Positions 32,880-42,822 of a DNA stretch of 64,000 nt are shown in pieces. Both the position numbers and the translations under genes were made by a program. Position 1 is the stretch's first letter. The number at the start of each line of letters is the position of its first letter. Origin of the DNA: an uncultured Roseburia sp. (GTDB taxonomy: Bacteria > Bacillota > Clostridia > Lachnospirales > Lachnospiraceae); the NCBI GenBank assembly GCA_947642555.1, contig CANRSX010000017.1, positions 34,890 to 98,889 of the forward strand, read 5' to 3'. The notes under the pieces were generated by a model that was given only the letters and a program-made list of their open reading frames with translations, made no database searches and was not told the DNA's origin.

Positions 32880-35279
32880 ATGAGAGATCACATGAAAATC
32901 GAAATGCATCCGCTGGCGAATGAGGCGAATATCATAAAAGGGGAACACTACCGGATCACGGTGCTCACAAAAAGCCTGGTGAGACTGGAGTACAGCCCGG
33001 CGGGTCATTTCACGGACGAGGCGACGCAGGTGGTGTTAAACCGCGATTTTGCTCCGGTGGAATTTGACTTAAAGGAGACGGAGGACGGCCTTGAGATCCG
33101 CACAGAGTATTTTCAGTTAAATTATAACCGGCAGGCGTTTTCGGGAGCGGGGCTTTCCTGCGCCTGCATGGGCATGGAGATGGAAGGGATGCCGGGCGGC
33201 AACCGCATGGTCTGGCATTACGGCGATGCGCCGCGGACGTTAAAGGGGACGGCGCGCACCCTCGACCAGGTAAACGGCGCCTGTGAGCTCGAGGAGGGGC
33301 TGATGTCCTTCTGGAGCGGCTGCGCGCCGCTTGACGATTCCCATACGCTTCTGATCGGGGCGGACGGCTGGGTATCGCCGAGAGAGCAGGGGAATCAGGA
33401 TCTGTATCTGTTTGCCTACGGCCACCGCTATCTGGAGGCGCTGAAGGATTTTTACCATCTCTGTGGAAGGACGCCGATGCTGCCGCGGTTTGCGCTGGGC
33501 AACTGGTGGAGCCGGTATTACCGCTATACGGAAGAGAGCTATATGGAGCTGATGCGCCGGTTTGACGAGGAGGATCTGCCGTTTTCCGTGGCGGTCATCG
33601 ATATGGACTGGCATCTGACCAGGATCGACCCGAAGTACGGCACCGGCTGGACCGGCTATACCTGGGATCCCGAGTGCTTCCCGGATCCGGAGCGGTTTCT
33701 CGCCGGGCTTCACGCGCGGGGGATGAAGACCACGTTAAACGTCCATCCGGCGGACGGGATCCGGGCCTTTGAGGACTGCTATCCGCAGGTGGCAAAGGCC
33801 ATGGGCGTCGACGCCGCAAAGGAAGAGCCGGTGAATTTTGACATCGCGGACCCGAAGTTTTTGGAGGTGTATTTTGAGAAGGTGCACCATCCGTTAGAGG
33901 AGCAGGGGGTGGACTTCTGGTGGATCGACTGGCAGCAGGGCACGCACACGAAGGTCGCGGGACTGGATCCGCTCTGGATGTTAAACCACTATCATTTCCT
34001 GGACAGCGCAAGGGACGGGAAGCGCCCCATGACCTTCTCCCGCTACGCGGGGCCGGGATCGCACCGCTACCCGGTGGGCTTTTCCGGGGATACGGTCATC
34101 ACCTGGGAGTCGCTTGATTTTCAGCCGTATTTTACGAACACGGCGTCAAACATCGGCTATGGCTGGTGGAGCCATGACATCGGCGGCCACATGATGGGCG
34201 GAAAGGACGACGAGCTGGAGACCAGATGGTACCAGTACGGCGTATTCTCCCCGATCAACCGTCTGCACAGCACCAGCAGCGAGTTCAACGGCAAGGAGCC
34301 GTGGCGGTTTAAGAAAGAAGCGCATGACGCGATGAACCGTTTCCTGCGCCTGCGCCATCGGATGCTGCCGTATCTGTACACCATGAATTACCGCGCGTGG
34401 GCGGACGGAGAGCCGGTCTGCCAGCCGATTTACTACCAGTACCCGGCAAAGTGGGAGACCTACCGGTATAAGAACCAGTATTTCTTCGGAAGCGAGCTGA
34501 TGGTCGCGCCGATTACGGCGCCGCGCGAGGCGGGCGTCAATGTGGCGGAGGTAAAAGCCTGGCTGCCGCAGGGGCTGTGGTTCGATTTCTTTACCGGCAC
34601 GGCGTATCGCGGCGGGAGAAGCCTGATCCTCTGCCGCGGGATCGACACGATTCCGGTGCTTGCGAAGGCGGGGGCTATCATCCCGATGACAGAGCAGTAT
34701 CAGGCGGATCGGACGGAGAAAAATCCCGATGAGCTGACCATCCGCATTTATCCGGGCGCGGACAACCGCTTTACGCTCTATGAGGACGATAATATCTCCG
34801 ACGCGTACCAGGACGGGGTCTGCGCGAAGACAGAGATCGCCCTTGACTGGGAGAAGAAACGCGTCACCATCGCTCCGGTGCAGGGGGATGTCTCCCTGAT
34901 CCCGGCGGAGCGCGTGATAAAGCTGGAGCTGCACAATATCACGGCGAAGGATGCAAAGGTGTCTGTAAACGGTGCGGAGAGAAGCGGATGTTTTGAGAAG
35001 CACGGCAGAGGACTTCTCGTCACCCTCACCGGCATCACGGCGGCGGATGCGGTGGAGATCGCACTTCCGGCGGACACAGCGGTTGCGGAAAACCCGGTGA
35101 AGGAAACTCTCTATGATTTCTTAAATCAGGCGGAGATTAATTTTATGCAGAAGCAGATGATTTTCGGCGCGTATCAGAGACTGGCGGACGACGTGCCGGC
35201 GTTCCTTGGAGAGCTGCAGGCGATGGAAACATCGGAGGCTTTGCAGCATGCGGTGTCTGAGATTGTGGGAGCATATTAA
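32880..35279 (+). CDS. GH31 family glycoside hydrolase (alpha-glucosidase/xylosidase type), first copy
   Basis: A 799-residue GH31 protein. An N-terminal beta-sandwich precedes the barrel, which carries nucleophile D350 in WWIDWQQG and acid/base D404 in GFSGDT, as well as DMDWH and the late SPINRLHSTSSEFNGKEPW segment. C-terminal beta domains follow. The WWIDWQQG signature differs from the WNDMNEPA of the next gene, so the two enzymes probably differ in specificity; exact substrate unknown. No signal peptide is present, so it is cytoplasmic. ATG 32880 has AGGAAGAG ahead; the frame is open upstream across a GC-rich hairpin. It lies 94 bp after GH13 and 19 bp before the next GH31. Confidence 0.9.
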   Translation: MRDHMKIEMHPLANEANIIKGEHYRITVLTKSLVRLEYSPAGHFTDEATQVVLNRDFAPVEFDLKETEDGLEIRTEYFQLNYNRQAFSGAGLSCACMGMEMEGMPGGNRMVWHYGDAPRTLKGTARTLDQVNGACELEEGLMSFWSGCAPLDDSHTLLIGADGWVSPREQGNQDLYLFAYGHRYLEALKDFYHLCGRTPMLPRFALGNWWSRYYRYTEESYMELMRRFDEEDLPFSVAVIDMDWHLTRIDPKYGTGWTGYTWDPECFPDPERFLAGLHARGMKTTLNVHPADGIRAFEDCYPQVAKAMGVDAAKEEPVNFDIADPKFLEVYFEKVHHPLEEQGVDFWWIDWQQGTHTKVAGLDPLWMLNHYHFLDSARDGKRPMTFSRYAGPGSHRYPVGFSGDTVITWESLDFQPYFTNTASNIGYGWWSHDIGGHMMGGKDDELETRWYQYGVFSPINRLHSTSSEFNGKEPWRFKKEAHDAMNRFLRLRHRMLPYLYTMNYRAWADGEPVCQPIYYQYPAKWETYRYKNQYFFGSELMVAPITAPREAGVNVAEVKAWLPQGLWFDFFTGTAYRGGRSLILCRGIDTIPVLAKAGAIIPMTEQYQADRTEKNPDELTIRIYPGADNRFTLYEDDNISDAYQDGVCAKTEIALDWEKKRVTIAPVQGDVSLIPAERVIKLELHNITAKDAKVSVNGAERSGCFEKHGRGLLVTLTGITAADAVEIALPADTAVAENPVKETLYDFLNQAEINFMQKQMIFGAYQRLADDVPAFLGELQAMETSEALQHAVSEIVGAY

Positions 35280-35298
35280 GGAAGAGGAGGACAAAGAA

Positions 35299-37590
35299 AT
35301 GCTGGGAAAACGGATTTCCTATGATGTGGCGGACGGCGTGATTTCGCTCACGTTTGAACAGGGCTGCGGAAAGATGACCGTCTGGAAGGATGACGTCATC
35401 CAGGTGGTGCGGCCGCTGGAGGGAGAGATGTTCCACTCCAAGGCGGTGGAGAAGGAGCGCTGCCCGATGAAGCAGGTGACGGGCACGCCGGCGGCGGGTG
35501 AGTTTGCGGTGACGGAGGAGGCGGAGGCCCTTGTGATCCGCACGGCTGCGCTTGCGGCGAAGGTGTACGACGATTTTTACGTGGACTTTTACCGCACTGC
35601 AGGGACAGAGTGCGGCGAGGCGCTTTTGTGCGCGGATTACCGCGGGGAGCGTGAGATTGTCAATAAGATCAGCCCGCGGATCAAGGCCATGCTGGAGGCG
35701 GAGGGCCACGATATCTCCGGTCTTCTGAAAAAAAATTATCCAGTGCAGGTGGTAAAGGCGCTGGACGGCGACGAGAAATTTTACGGGCTGGGAGATAAGA
35801 CCGGTTTCTTAAATAAAAACGGTTACGAATTTGAAAACTGGAATACGGATAACCCCGATGCGCACACCGAGGCGTTTAAGGCGCTCTATAAATCGATCCC
35901 GCTTCTGATCACCTTAAAGGAGCAGGGGGTGTACGGCCTGTTTTTTGACAATACCTACCGGTCCCACATCAATCTCGGGAAAGAGAAGAGCGATTATTTT
36001 TACTACGGCGCGGAGGACGGCAGCCTGAATTATTATTTTATCGGCGGTGAGACGATGGCGGACGTCATTACGAATTATACGGAGCTGACCGGGAGAACAC
36101 CGCTGCCGCAGCTTTGGACCCTGGGCTATCACCAGTCCAGATGGGGCTATGAGAATAAGGAGGATGTCCGCGAGCTGATGGAGAAATTCCGCGGCCTTGC
36201 GATCCCCTGCGATACGATCCATTTTGACATCGATTATATGGACGGCTACCGCGTGTTCACCTGGAACGAGGAGGATTACGGACCGGCCAAAGAGCTCCTG
36301 GGCGAGATGGCGGAGAAGGGCTTTAAGAAGGTGTCCATCATCGACCCGGGCGTCAAGCTGGATCCCGGCTATGCCATGTACGACGAGGGAATGGAGCACG
36401 GATATTTTGCAAAAACCCCGGAGGGAGAGACCTATGTCAACGCCGTCTGGCCCGGGGATGCGGTGTACCCGGATTTCGGAAAGAAAGAGGTGCGGGCATG
36501 GTGGAGCGGAAAGCAGAAATACCTGACGGATCTCGGCTTTGACGGCGTGTGGAACGACATGAACGAGCCGGCGAGCTTCCACGGCGAACTCCCGAAAGAT
36601 GTAGTATTTACGGACGAGGATCACCCCTCCACCCACGCCGCCATGCACAACTGCTACGGGCATCTGATGTCAAAGGCGACCTACGAAGGACTGACGCGTG
36701 CGAATGGGAAGCGCCCGTTTGTCATTACGAGAGCCTGCTATGCGGGAACGCAGAAGTATTCCACCGTCTGGACCGGCGACAACCAGAGCCTGTGGGCGCA
36801 CATTCAGATGGCGGTGCCCCAGCTGTGCAACCTGGGCTTAAGCGGTTTCGCCTTTGCCGGGACGGATGTGGGCGGATTCGGCGCGGACACGACGCCGGAG
36901 CTTCTGTGCCGCTGGGTAGAGGTCGGGGCATTTTCCCCGCTGTTCCGCAACCACGCCGCGAAAGGGTCCAGGAATCAGGAGCCCTGGCGGTTTGACGAGC
37001 AGACCCTGGCCATCAACCGGAAGTTTATCGAGCTGCGCTACCGCCTGCTGCCCTACTTCTACGACCTGTTTTACGAGGGCGAGAGGACCGGCCTTCCGGT
37101 GATGCGCCCGCTGGTGCTGCATTATGAGAAAGATCCCGCGGTCTGGAATTTAAACGACGAATTCCTGGTGGGTGAAAACCTGCTGGTGGCCCCGGTGGTG
37201 GAGCAGGGCGCCACGGTGAAGAAGGTCTGGCTGCCGGCGGGCACCTGGTACGATTTCTTCACCGGGAAAAAATACGAGGGCGGACAATACTATCTCGTGG
37301 ACGCGCCGCTTGACGTGTGCCCGGTCTTCGCGAAGGCGGGCAGCGTGATCCCGACCTATGAGGTGATGCAGTACGTCGGCGAGAAGCCCTATGACACCTT
37401 AAAGCTTCTCGTCTTCCCGGGGGAGGGCCGCTATGTGCACTACCAGGATAACGGGATGGATTTCGCATACCGCGACGGCGCGTACAACCTCTATGAGTTT
37501 GTGAACGACGGCAGCGGAAATGTGGAGACGAAGATGCTCCATGAGGGGTATGAGAAATATCAGAAGATTGAGACGGTTGTAATTAAATAA
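35299..37590 (+). CDS. GH31 alpha-glucosidase, second copy
   Basis: 763 residues. It carries the classic GH31 alpha-glucosidase motifs: YGLGDKTGFLNKNGYEFENWNTD, nucleophile D420 in GVWNDMNEPA, acid/base D494 in VWTGDN, and FSPLFRNHA near the end of the barrel. It is predicted to release glucose from the non-reducing ends of alpha-glucosides. Cytoplasmic, no signal. The start ATG 35299 has GAGGAGG eight bases ahead. Last gene of the three-enzyme operon; a terminator follows seven bases after the stop. No transporter gene is in the operon, so uptake depends on another locus. Confidence 0.94.
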   Translation: MLGKRISYDVADGVISLTFEQGCGKMTVWKDDVIQVVRPLEGEMFHSKAVEKERCPMKQVTGTPAAGEFAVTEEAEALVIRTAALAAKVYDDFYVDFYRTAGTECGEALLCADYRGEREIVNKISPRIKAMLEAEGHDISGLLKKNYPVQVVKALDGDEKFYGLGDKTGFLNKNGYEFENWNTDNPDAHTEAFKALYKSIPLLITLKEQGVYGLFFDNTYRSHINLGKEKSDYFYYGAEDGSLNYYFIGGETMADVITNYTELTGRTPLPQLWTLGYHQSRWGYENKEDVRELMEKFRGLAIPCDTIHFDIDYMDGYRVFTWNEEDYGPAKELLGEMAEKGFKKVSIIDPGVKLDPGYAMYDEGMEHGYFAKTPEGETYVNAVWPGDAVYPDFGKKEVRAWWSGKQKYLTDLGFDGVWNDMNEPASFHGELPKDVVFTDEDHPSTHAAMHNCYGHLMSKATYEGLTRANGKRPFVITRACYAGTQKYSTVWTGDNQSLWAHIQMAVPQLCNLGLSGFAFAGTDVGGFGADTTPELLCRWVEVGAFSPLFRNHAAKGSRNQEPWRFDEQTLAINRKFIELRYRLLPYFYDLFYEGERTGLPVMRPLVLHYEKDPAVWNLNDEFLVGENLLVAPVVEQGATVKKVWLPAGTWYDFFTGKKYEGGQYYLVDAPLDVCPVFAKAGSVIPTYEVMQYVGEKPYDTLKLLVFPGEGRYVHYQDNGMDFAYRDGAYNLYEFVNDGSGNVETKMLHEGYEKYQKIETVVIK

Positions 37591-37596
37591 CGGGAG

Positions 37597-37639
37597 GGCC
37601 ATCCTTCGGGCAGTGATGCGCGGGGGATGGTCTTTTTTT
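37597..37639 (+). terminator. Terminator of the glucosidase operon
   Basis: GGCCATCC (37597-37604) pairs with GGATGGTC (37625-37632, one G-T pair) and is followed by T7. The 20-base loop is long but the T-run is strong. Confidence 0.85.
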
Positions 37640-37666
37640 GCGTGCGGGCAACAGGTCCTGAAATGA

Positions 37667-37695
37667 TTGAAGATGCCGCGTATCTGTGATATAAT
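37667..37695 (+). promoter_or_regulatory. Promoter of the YesM-type kinase operon
   Basis: TTGAAG (37667-37672), a 17-bp spacer and TATAAT (37690-37695), leaving a leader of about 120 nt before the start codon. Confidence 0.78.
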
Positions 37696-37824
37696 TTTAC
37701 AGACGTATCTGCGAATCTTTCCAGTGTGGTATTGGGATATTATGACTGCTGGATTTAAAAATGACGGAAGCATTGGCAGGAAATAATAACAAGACAGAAT
37801 ATGGTGTAAAGAGGTGAATCCATC

Positions 37825-39591
37825 ATGCACAAGACAATACCCAGACCCCTTCATTCCGTGAAATATAAAATGCTTGCCATGCTGACGGGTACCCTGGTGC
37901 CCATGGCGGTTTTTATCCTGTGTTACAACATTTACATGCTGAATTTTGTGAAGGACAAAGTGGCGCAGTCCGGCGCGGCGACCCTGAATCTGTACTGCCG
38001 GGAGTTTGGGATGCAGCTTGAGCAGATCGAAAATGAGATGACGGACACGCTGGTCAGCGACAACAATTTCAAAACCCTGGCCTATACGGCTGCGCCGACG
38101 CCGGAAGAAGCCCATTTTCTCACCTATGACCTGTGTCAGAAATATAAGAGCCGGATCAGCCGCATGAACACGATATCCGCCTGCATGATCTACAGCGGAA
38201 AGAATGATCTGCTGCGCAGCATTTACGGCGCAGGTCTCACCGGCGTGGAATTAAAGGAGTCGCTGGAGAACTATTTTAAGGATCTTCTGGCAGAGGGAAA
38301 GTCCGTGATAAAGAATTCCTGGACCTGCCATATACAGGACGGACAGGCTTTTTTATACCGTGTGGCGGGCTATCAGGATACATATGAGATCTGTGTGATC
38401 CGGCTTGCGGATGCGCCGCTGTTACAGGATATGAAAACAGGTTCGTCGGAGCGCATCCTTTTTTACAGCGGGGAGGATGCGGCTCCTGCGGCGCTGACAG
38501 GCGCGGATTTTATCGATGAGAACGGGATAGAGCTGAAAGGGGGAGAGGGGGAATATGTCACCGGGAAGCGCAGCAAATACCTTGTGATCCCCGCAAAGCT
38601 GGAGGGAACGGATATCTCCATGGCCTATCTGATGGAATATAACGGACTGGTCGGCCAGTTAAGCCAGACGCAGATTGTCCTGCTGGTGATTTCCGTGATG
38701 ATCATGTCTGTCCTGCCGGTCGCGTATTTTTATATGAAACGGCTGTTTTTTACGCCCATGAGCATGCTGGAGGACACCATGGAGGCGATCAAAGCCGGAA
38801 ATATGGATGCGCCGCTGCAGGCGGAGTATAAGGACCGGGAATTTATACAGATCAACGACACCTTTACCGGCATGTTAGAACAGATTAAGGAACTGCGCAT
38901 CGAGACCTACGAACGGGAGCTGGAGACAAAAAATGTGATCCTGCACTATTATCAGAAGCAGATCCGGCCTCATTTCTATCTGAACTGCCTGAAAAGCCTG
39001 TTCGGGCTGGCGCAGAAACGGGATTTTGCGGCAATACAGGAGAACATCTTAAGCCTCTCCGATCATCTGAGGTATATGCTGCGCAACGATCACCCGGCAG
39101 TGGATCTGTCCGATGAGCTGGCGTATGTCAGAAATTATGTCCGGCTTCAGCAGATGAACGCGAAATACCCGCCGGAATGTGAGATAGAGAGTGATCCGGG
39201 GCTTGCCGCCTTTCAGATACCGCCCATATCGATACTGACATTTGTAGAAAACTCCGTCCGGTATTACCGGGGAAATGACAGCGGCCTGAACATAAGGATC
39301 AGGATCTGCCGTTTTTCCGATGGCACGGAATCCATGGTAAATATTTCCGTTTACGACAACGGGGCGGGTTTTTCCGCAGAGGAGTTAAAGGAGCTCAATT
39401 CCTTAAAGAGCTCTCCGTTCTTCGAGGAGCACATCGGAATCTATAATGTGATCCAGCGGTTTAATCTGTTTTACGGAGAGGAACGTGTGGTGTTTGCCTT
39501 TTCCAGCGACTATGGGGCAAAAGTGGATATTTTGATACGGGAGGGTCAGGATCTTGGAGGAAAAACAGATGCAGCTTCTCATCGTGGATGA
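37825..39591 (+). CDS. Sensor histidine kinase, YesM/LytS type
   Basis: 588 residues. Membrane segment 1 is about residues 14-36, an extracellular sensor domain reaches to about 275, and membrane segment 2 is about 278-300. A HAMP-like linker and coiled coil follow. The His_kinase domain has phospho-acceptor H383 in QIRPHFYLNC, the ATPase domain has an N-box in ILTFVENSVRYYRG and a G-box in VYDNGAGF. Such kinases sense extracellular sugars, often with a binding protein, and control adjacent importers. It overlaps the next gene by 23 bp, so it is translationally coupled to its response regulator. SD AAAGAGGTG lies ahead of ATG 37825. Confidence 0.93.
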   Translation: MHKTIPRPLHSVKYKMLAMLTGTLVPMAVFILCYNIYMLNFVKDKVAQSGAATLNLYCREFGMQLEQIENEMTDTLVSDNNFKTLAYTAAPTPEEAHFLTYDLCQKYKSRISRMNTISACMIYSGKNDLLRSIYGAGLTGVELKESLENYFKDLLAEGKSVIKNSWTCHIQDGQAFLYRVAGYQDTYEICVIRLADAPLLQDMKTGSSERILFYSGEDAAPAALTGADFIDENGIELKGGEGEYVTGKRSKYLVIPAKLEGTDISMAYLMEYNGLVGQLSQTQIVLLVISVMIMSVLPVAYFYMKRLFFTPMSMLEDTMEAIKAGNMDAPLQAEYKDREFIQINDTFTGMLEQIKELRIETYERELETKNVILHYYQKQIRPHFYLNCLKSLFGLAQKRDFAAIQENILSLSDHLRYMLRNDHPAVDLSDELAYVRNYVRLQQMNAKYPPECEIESDPGLAAFQIPPISILTFVENSVRYYRGNDSGLNIRIRICRFSDGTESMVNISVYDNGAGFSAEELKELNSLKSSPFFEEHIGIYNVIQRFNLFYGEERVVFAFSSDYGAKVDILIREGQDLGGKTDAASHRG

Positions 39592-41013
39592 TCAGACGAG
39601 CGTGGTGCAGGGGCTATTGTGCGGGATCGACTGGAATGCCATCGGCATAACCAGGGTCTTTGAGGCGTACAACGCGTCTGAGGCAAAAGAGGTGCTTGCC
39701 CGGGAGACGGTGGATATCCTGCTGTGCGATATCGAGATGCCGGCCCAGAGCGGCCTGGAACTGCTCTCCTGGGTCAGAGACATGAAGATCGGGCTGGAAT
39801 GTATTTTCCTCACGGCGCACGCGGAGTTTGAATATGCCAGGCAGGCGCTCGCGATGCAGAGCTTTGACTATATCATACAGCCGGCGCCCTACCGGGAGAT
39901 TGAAACGGCGGTGATCCGCGCCGCGGAAAAGATCCGCAAAAAGCGCGAGGAGGCCTCGGTGTTTGAATACGGGCGTGTGGTCTCAAAAAAGGATGTGACG
40001 TCATTCCGTCAGGCCTTTCTCGAGGGGATCCTGGAAAATGTAATCGGGGAACTGTTTGCACCGTTTGCGCAGAAAATCGTCCTCTACGGGCTTTCGGGAG
40101 ACCGGTTTCTGTTTGTGTCTTACGGGCAGGAATCGTATGTGATGGACGACGGGGCCATCCGGCGGCAGCTTATGAAGACGCTGGGCAAATTTGAGGAGGT
40201 GTTAAAGCTTCGGGCGGCTTTTTATGTGAAGACGGCGGAGCTGATTTCCGAAATGTGTGAGACGAGAAAAGCCCTGATCCGGGCTATGGACCGGAACGTC
40301 ACACAGAAAGCCGGAGTGTTCGGCCTGGAGGAGTTCTGCGCACCGGCGGAGGGTACGCAGGTAAAGCCGGGCTTTGACAAGTGGTCGGCCATGCTCTCGG
40401 GCGGGATGGTGGAGGCCGCGCGCAGGGACCTGAAGGAGTATCTGGATTTTTATGCGGGCAGCGGAAAGCTCGACGACGCGTTTCTGTGGAAATTTTATCT
40501 GGAATTTAACCGGATGTTTGACACGGTGACAGATGACGCGGCCATCCGCCTGTACGACATTTTTCCGGGACGGAAGGATCAGTGGCATACAGCCAGGCCT
40601 ATACATCGGTGGGTCATATGAAGGAGTATATTGACCGGGTACTGGATTATCTGAAGGAAAACCAGGCGGCCGGAGCGGGGCAGGAGAACCATATCGAGCT
40701 GGTAAAGCGTTATATTCACGAGAATCTCGATAAGGACATCCACAGGGAGGACATCGCCAGGCAGGTGCATTTAAACGAGGATTACCTTTCCCGTATCTTC
40801 AAAAAGAAGATGGGCATCTCCCTGAAGGAATATATTATTTCCGAAAAAATATCCGTGGCCCGGCAGATGATCCGCACCACGATGCTGCCCATCAGCTTTA
40901 TCGCGCTAAAGATCGGCTACAGCAATTATTCCAATTTTTCCAAAACCTACAAAAAGGTGACGGGGATTTCGCCCACGGAGGAACGAAAGGGAGAATTGTC
41001 AGAAAATGAATAG
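39569..41013 (+). pseudogene. Response regulator, YesN type (receiver + AraC HTH), split by a frameshift
   Basis: The receiver and linker run from ATG 39569 (GGAGG eight bases ahead) with D54 as phospho-acceptor (LLCDIEMPAQSG); the usual receiver Lys is Gln (IIQPAPY). This frame stops at 40621. The AraC helix-turn-helix domain (DKDIHREDIARQVHLNEDYLSRIF ... ISFIALKIGYSNYSNFSKTY) continues in the -1 frame to TAG 41013. The two frames join if one G is added near 40583-40586 (CAGTGGGCATAC, giving KDQWAYSQAYTSVGHMKEYI). So this is either a one-base deletion that inactivates the regulator or a sequencing error. No slippery heptamer is present. Intact, it would activate the importer genes that follow. 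Confidence 0.88.
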
Positions 41014-41029
41014 AAAAAGTCGGATTTTG

Positions 41030-41060
41030 CCAGGCAGGACGCTTCTGCCTGGTATTTTTC
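41030..41060 (+). terminator. Intrinsic terminator after the response regulator
   Basis: CCAGGCAG (41030-41037) and CTGCCTGG (41045-41052) form an 8-bp stem with a 7-base loop, followed by TATTTTT. Confidence 0.88.
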
Positions 41061-41167
41061 TGCGATATGGTCAGAAAATGACATGACAGGGTCAGGAGAA
41101 TTACAGCGTTTCAGAAGCGAAAGACTTATAATGGAGCCATCTTAAAAAACAGCAGGAGGAAAATGAG

Positions 41168-42793
41168 ATGAGGAGATTTCTGGCACTTGCGATCGGTTTG
41201 TGTATGGTGATGACGGTATTCGCCGGCTGCGGCGGGAGCGGGGAGGATCCCGGAGAAAAGCAGGATCCCGGAAAGGAACAGGATGCCGCCGGTTCTGCCG
41301 CGGAGGGCAGCGAGACGGCGGAGAATGCCGGACAGACGGTGGGAGAGGAAGGCGGAGAGTCGGCGGGAGAAGAAGGCGAAAGCGACGGCTGGGACTATGA
41401 TTTTTCGGACCGGCCCCACTATACGATTAAGATCATGATGTTCGGCGATGCGAATTCCGAGGACTGCGATGCGGTGGCGGCAAAGCTCAGCGAGATTACG
41501 GAGGAAAAGTTAAATGCGGACGTGGAACTGACGCGCGTGGGGTTCGGCTCTTTTGAGACACAGCTGAATCTGGCGCTGTCCTCCGGGGAGGAGCTGGATT
41601 TATTCAACCCCCATGCCATGGGTCTGACGACACTTGTAAACAACGGGCAGGTCATGGAGCTGGACGGGCTGCTGGACAACTACGGGAAGCGGTTAAAGGA
41701 GGAGATCTCTGAGGAAGACTGGAAATGCGCATCGGTAAACGGATCGATCTATACCGTGCCCTCCAACAAGGAAAAGGCCCATGGGATCGGCTTTGTGATG
41801 CGGAAGGATATTTTGGACGAGACCGGCGTGAAGGTGGAGGATATCAAAGATCTGGACGACCTGCACGACGTCCTTGTGATCGTGAAAGAAAAGCATCCGG
41901 AGTTGTATCCGGTGGTGACGAATTATGGCAGCCTGTTCTACTCTCTGCCGGTGGATCCGCTGGGAGATTCGAACTATCTGGGCGTCCTGCAGGATCCGTA
42001 CACGAGCAGCGATCTCACAGTGGAAAATTTTTATGAATCCGATTTTTACAGGGAGATCTGTGAGCGGATGTTCCGGTGGAGTAAGGAAGGCCTGATCATG
42101 CCGGACGCCTCCACCAATTCGGAGGGCGCGAAGCAGCTGATCCAGGCGGGAAAGGGCTTCGGACAGTTTATCAACGAGAATCCGGTGACAGAGACGGAGC
42201 GCTCCGTTGCCTGCGGGACAGAAATGGTCTACTGGGAATACAGACAGCCCGTATCCATGACCAGTGACGCGGCATACGGCATGTGTATCAGTGAAAACTC
42301 CGGCGATCCGGAGCGGACCATGGCGCTGATCGAGCTGATGTACACGGATCCCGAGGTGGCCAACCTTGTGATCAACGGCATTGAGGGGATGCACTATCAG
42401 GTGATCGACGAGGAAAACGGCATCATCGATTATGTGGACGGCCAGGATATGTCCAGTGTGGGTTATTCGCGCTATCCCTATGGATGGCCGAACCAGCAGT
42501 TAAGTATGATCTGGAACGGTTACAGCGCGGATATGTGGGAACGGTATCGCGAATATAACGAGTCGGCGGTCCAGTCTCCGGCCAAGGGATTTATCTTTGA
42601 CAATACCGCTGTGCTCAATGAGATCACGGCATGCTCGAACATCGTCGGAAAATATAACAATGCGCTGCTGTGCGGTTCCCTGGATCCGGCGGAGGCGATC
42701 GATAAGTTCAACGCCGAGCTCTATGACGCGGGATTACAGGCGATTATCGACGAGAAACAGGCGCAGCTGGATGCCTGGGCGCAGAACAATTAA
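41168..42793 (+). CDS. ABC transporter extracellular solute-binding lipoprotein (family 1)
   Basis: A 541-residue lipoprotein. The signal peptide MRRFLALAIGLCMVMTVFAGC ends in a lipobox with C21, followed by a Gly/Glu-rich flexible stretch to about residue 75. The binding domain starts at HYTIKIMMFGDANSED and is of the long LplA/YtcQ type used for oligosaccharides. ATG 41168 has AGGAGGAAAA ahead. A TATAAT lies at 41127-41132 without a good -35, which suits activation by the upstream two-component system. The two permeases follow directly; no ATPase gene is present. Confidence 0.92.
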   Translation: MRRFLALAIGLCMVMTVFAGCGGSGEDPGEKQDPGKEQDAAGSAAEGSETAENAGQTVGEEGGESAGEEGESDGWDYDFSDRPHYTIKIMMFGDANSEDCDAVAAKLSEITEEKLNADVELTRVGFGSFETQLNLALSSGEELDLFNPHAMGLTTLVNNGQVMELDGLLDNYGKRLKEEISEEDWKCASVNGSIYTVPSNKEKAHGIGFVMRKDILDETGVKVEDIKDLDDLHDVLVIVKEKHPELYPVVTNYGSLFYSLPVDPLGDSNYLGVLQDPYTSSDLTVENFYESDFYREICERMFRWSKEGLIMPDASTNSEGAKQLIQAGKGFGQFINENPVTETERSVACGTEMVYWEYRQPVSMTSDAAYGMCISENSGDPERTMALIELMYTDPEVANLVINGIEGMHYQVIDEENGIIDYVDGQDMSSVGYSRYPYGWPNQQLSMIWNGYSADMWERYREYNESAVQSPAKGFIFDNTAVLNEITACSNIVGKYNNALLCGSLDPAEAIDKFNAELYDAGLQAIIDEKQAQLDAWAQNN

Positions 42794-42822
42794 CGGATTC
42801 CGATTTCCTGGGAGTGAGCAGT

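Noticed and set aside
40555..40590. Programmed -1 frameshift in the response regulator
   Set aside because: No X-XXY-YYZ heptamer is present in the overlap of the two frames (40537-40612) and no such frameshifting is known for this family, so mutation or sequencing error is simpler.
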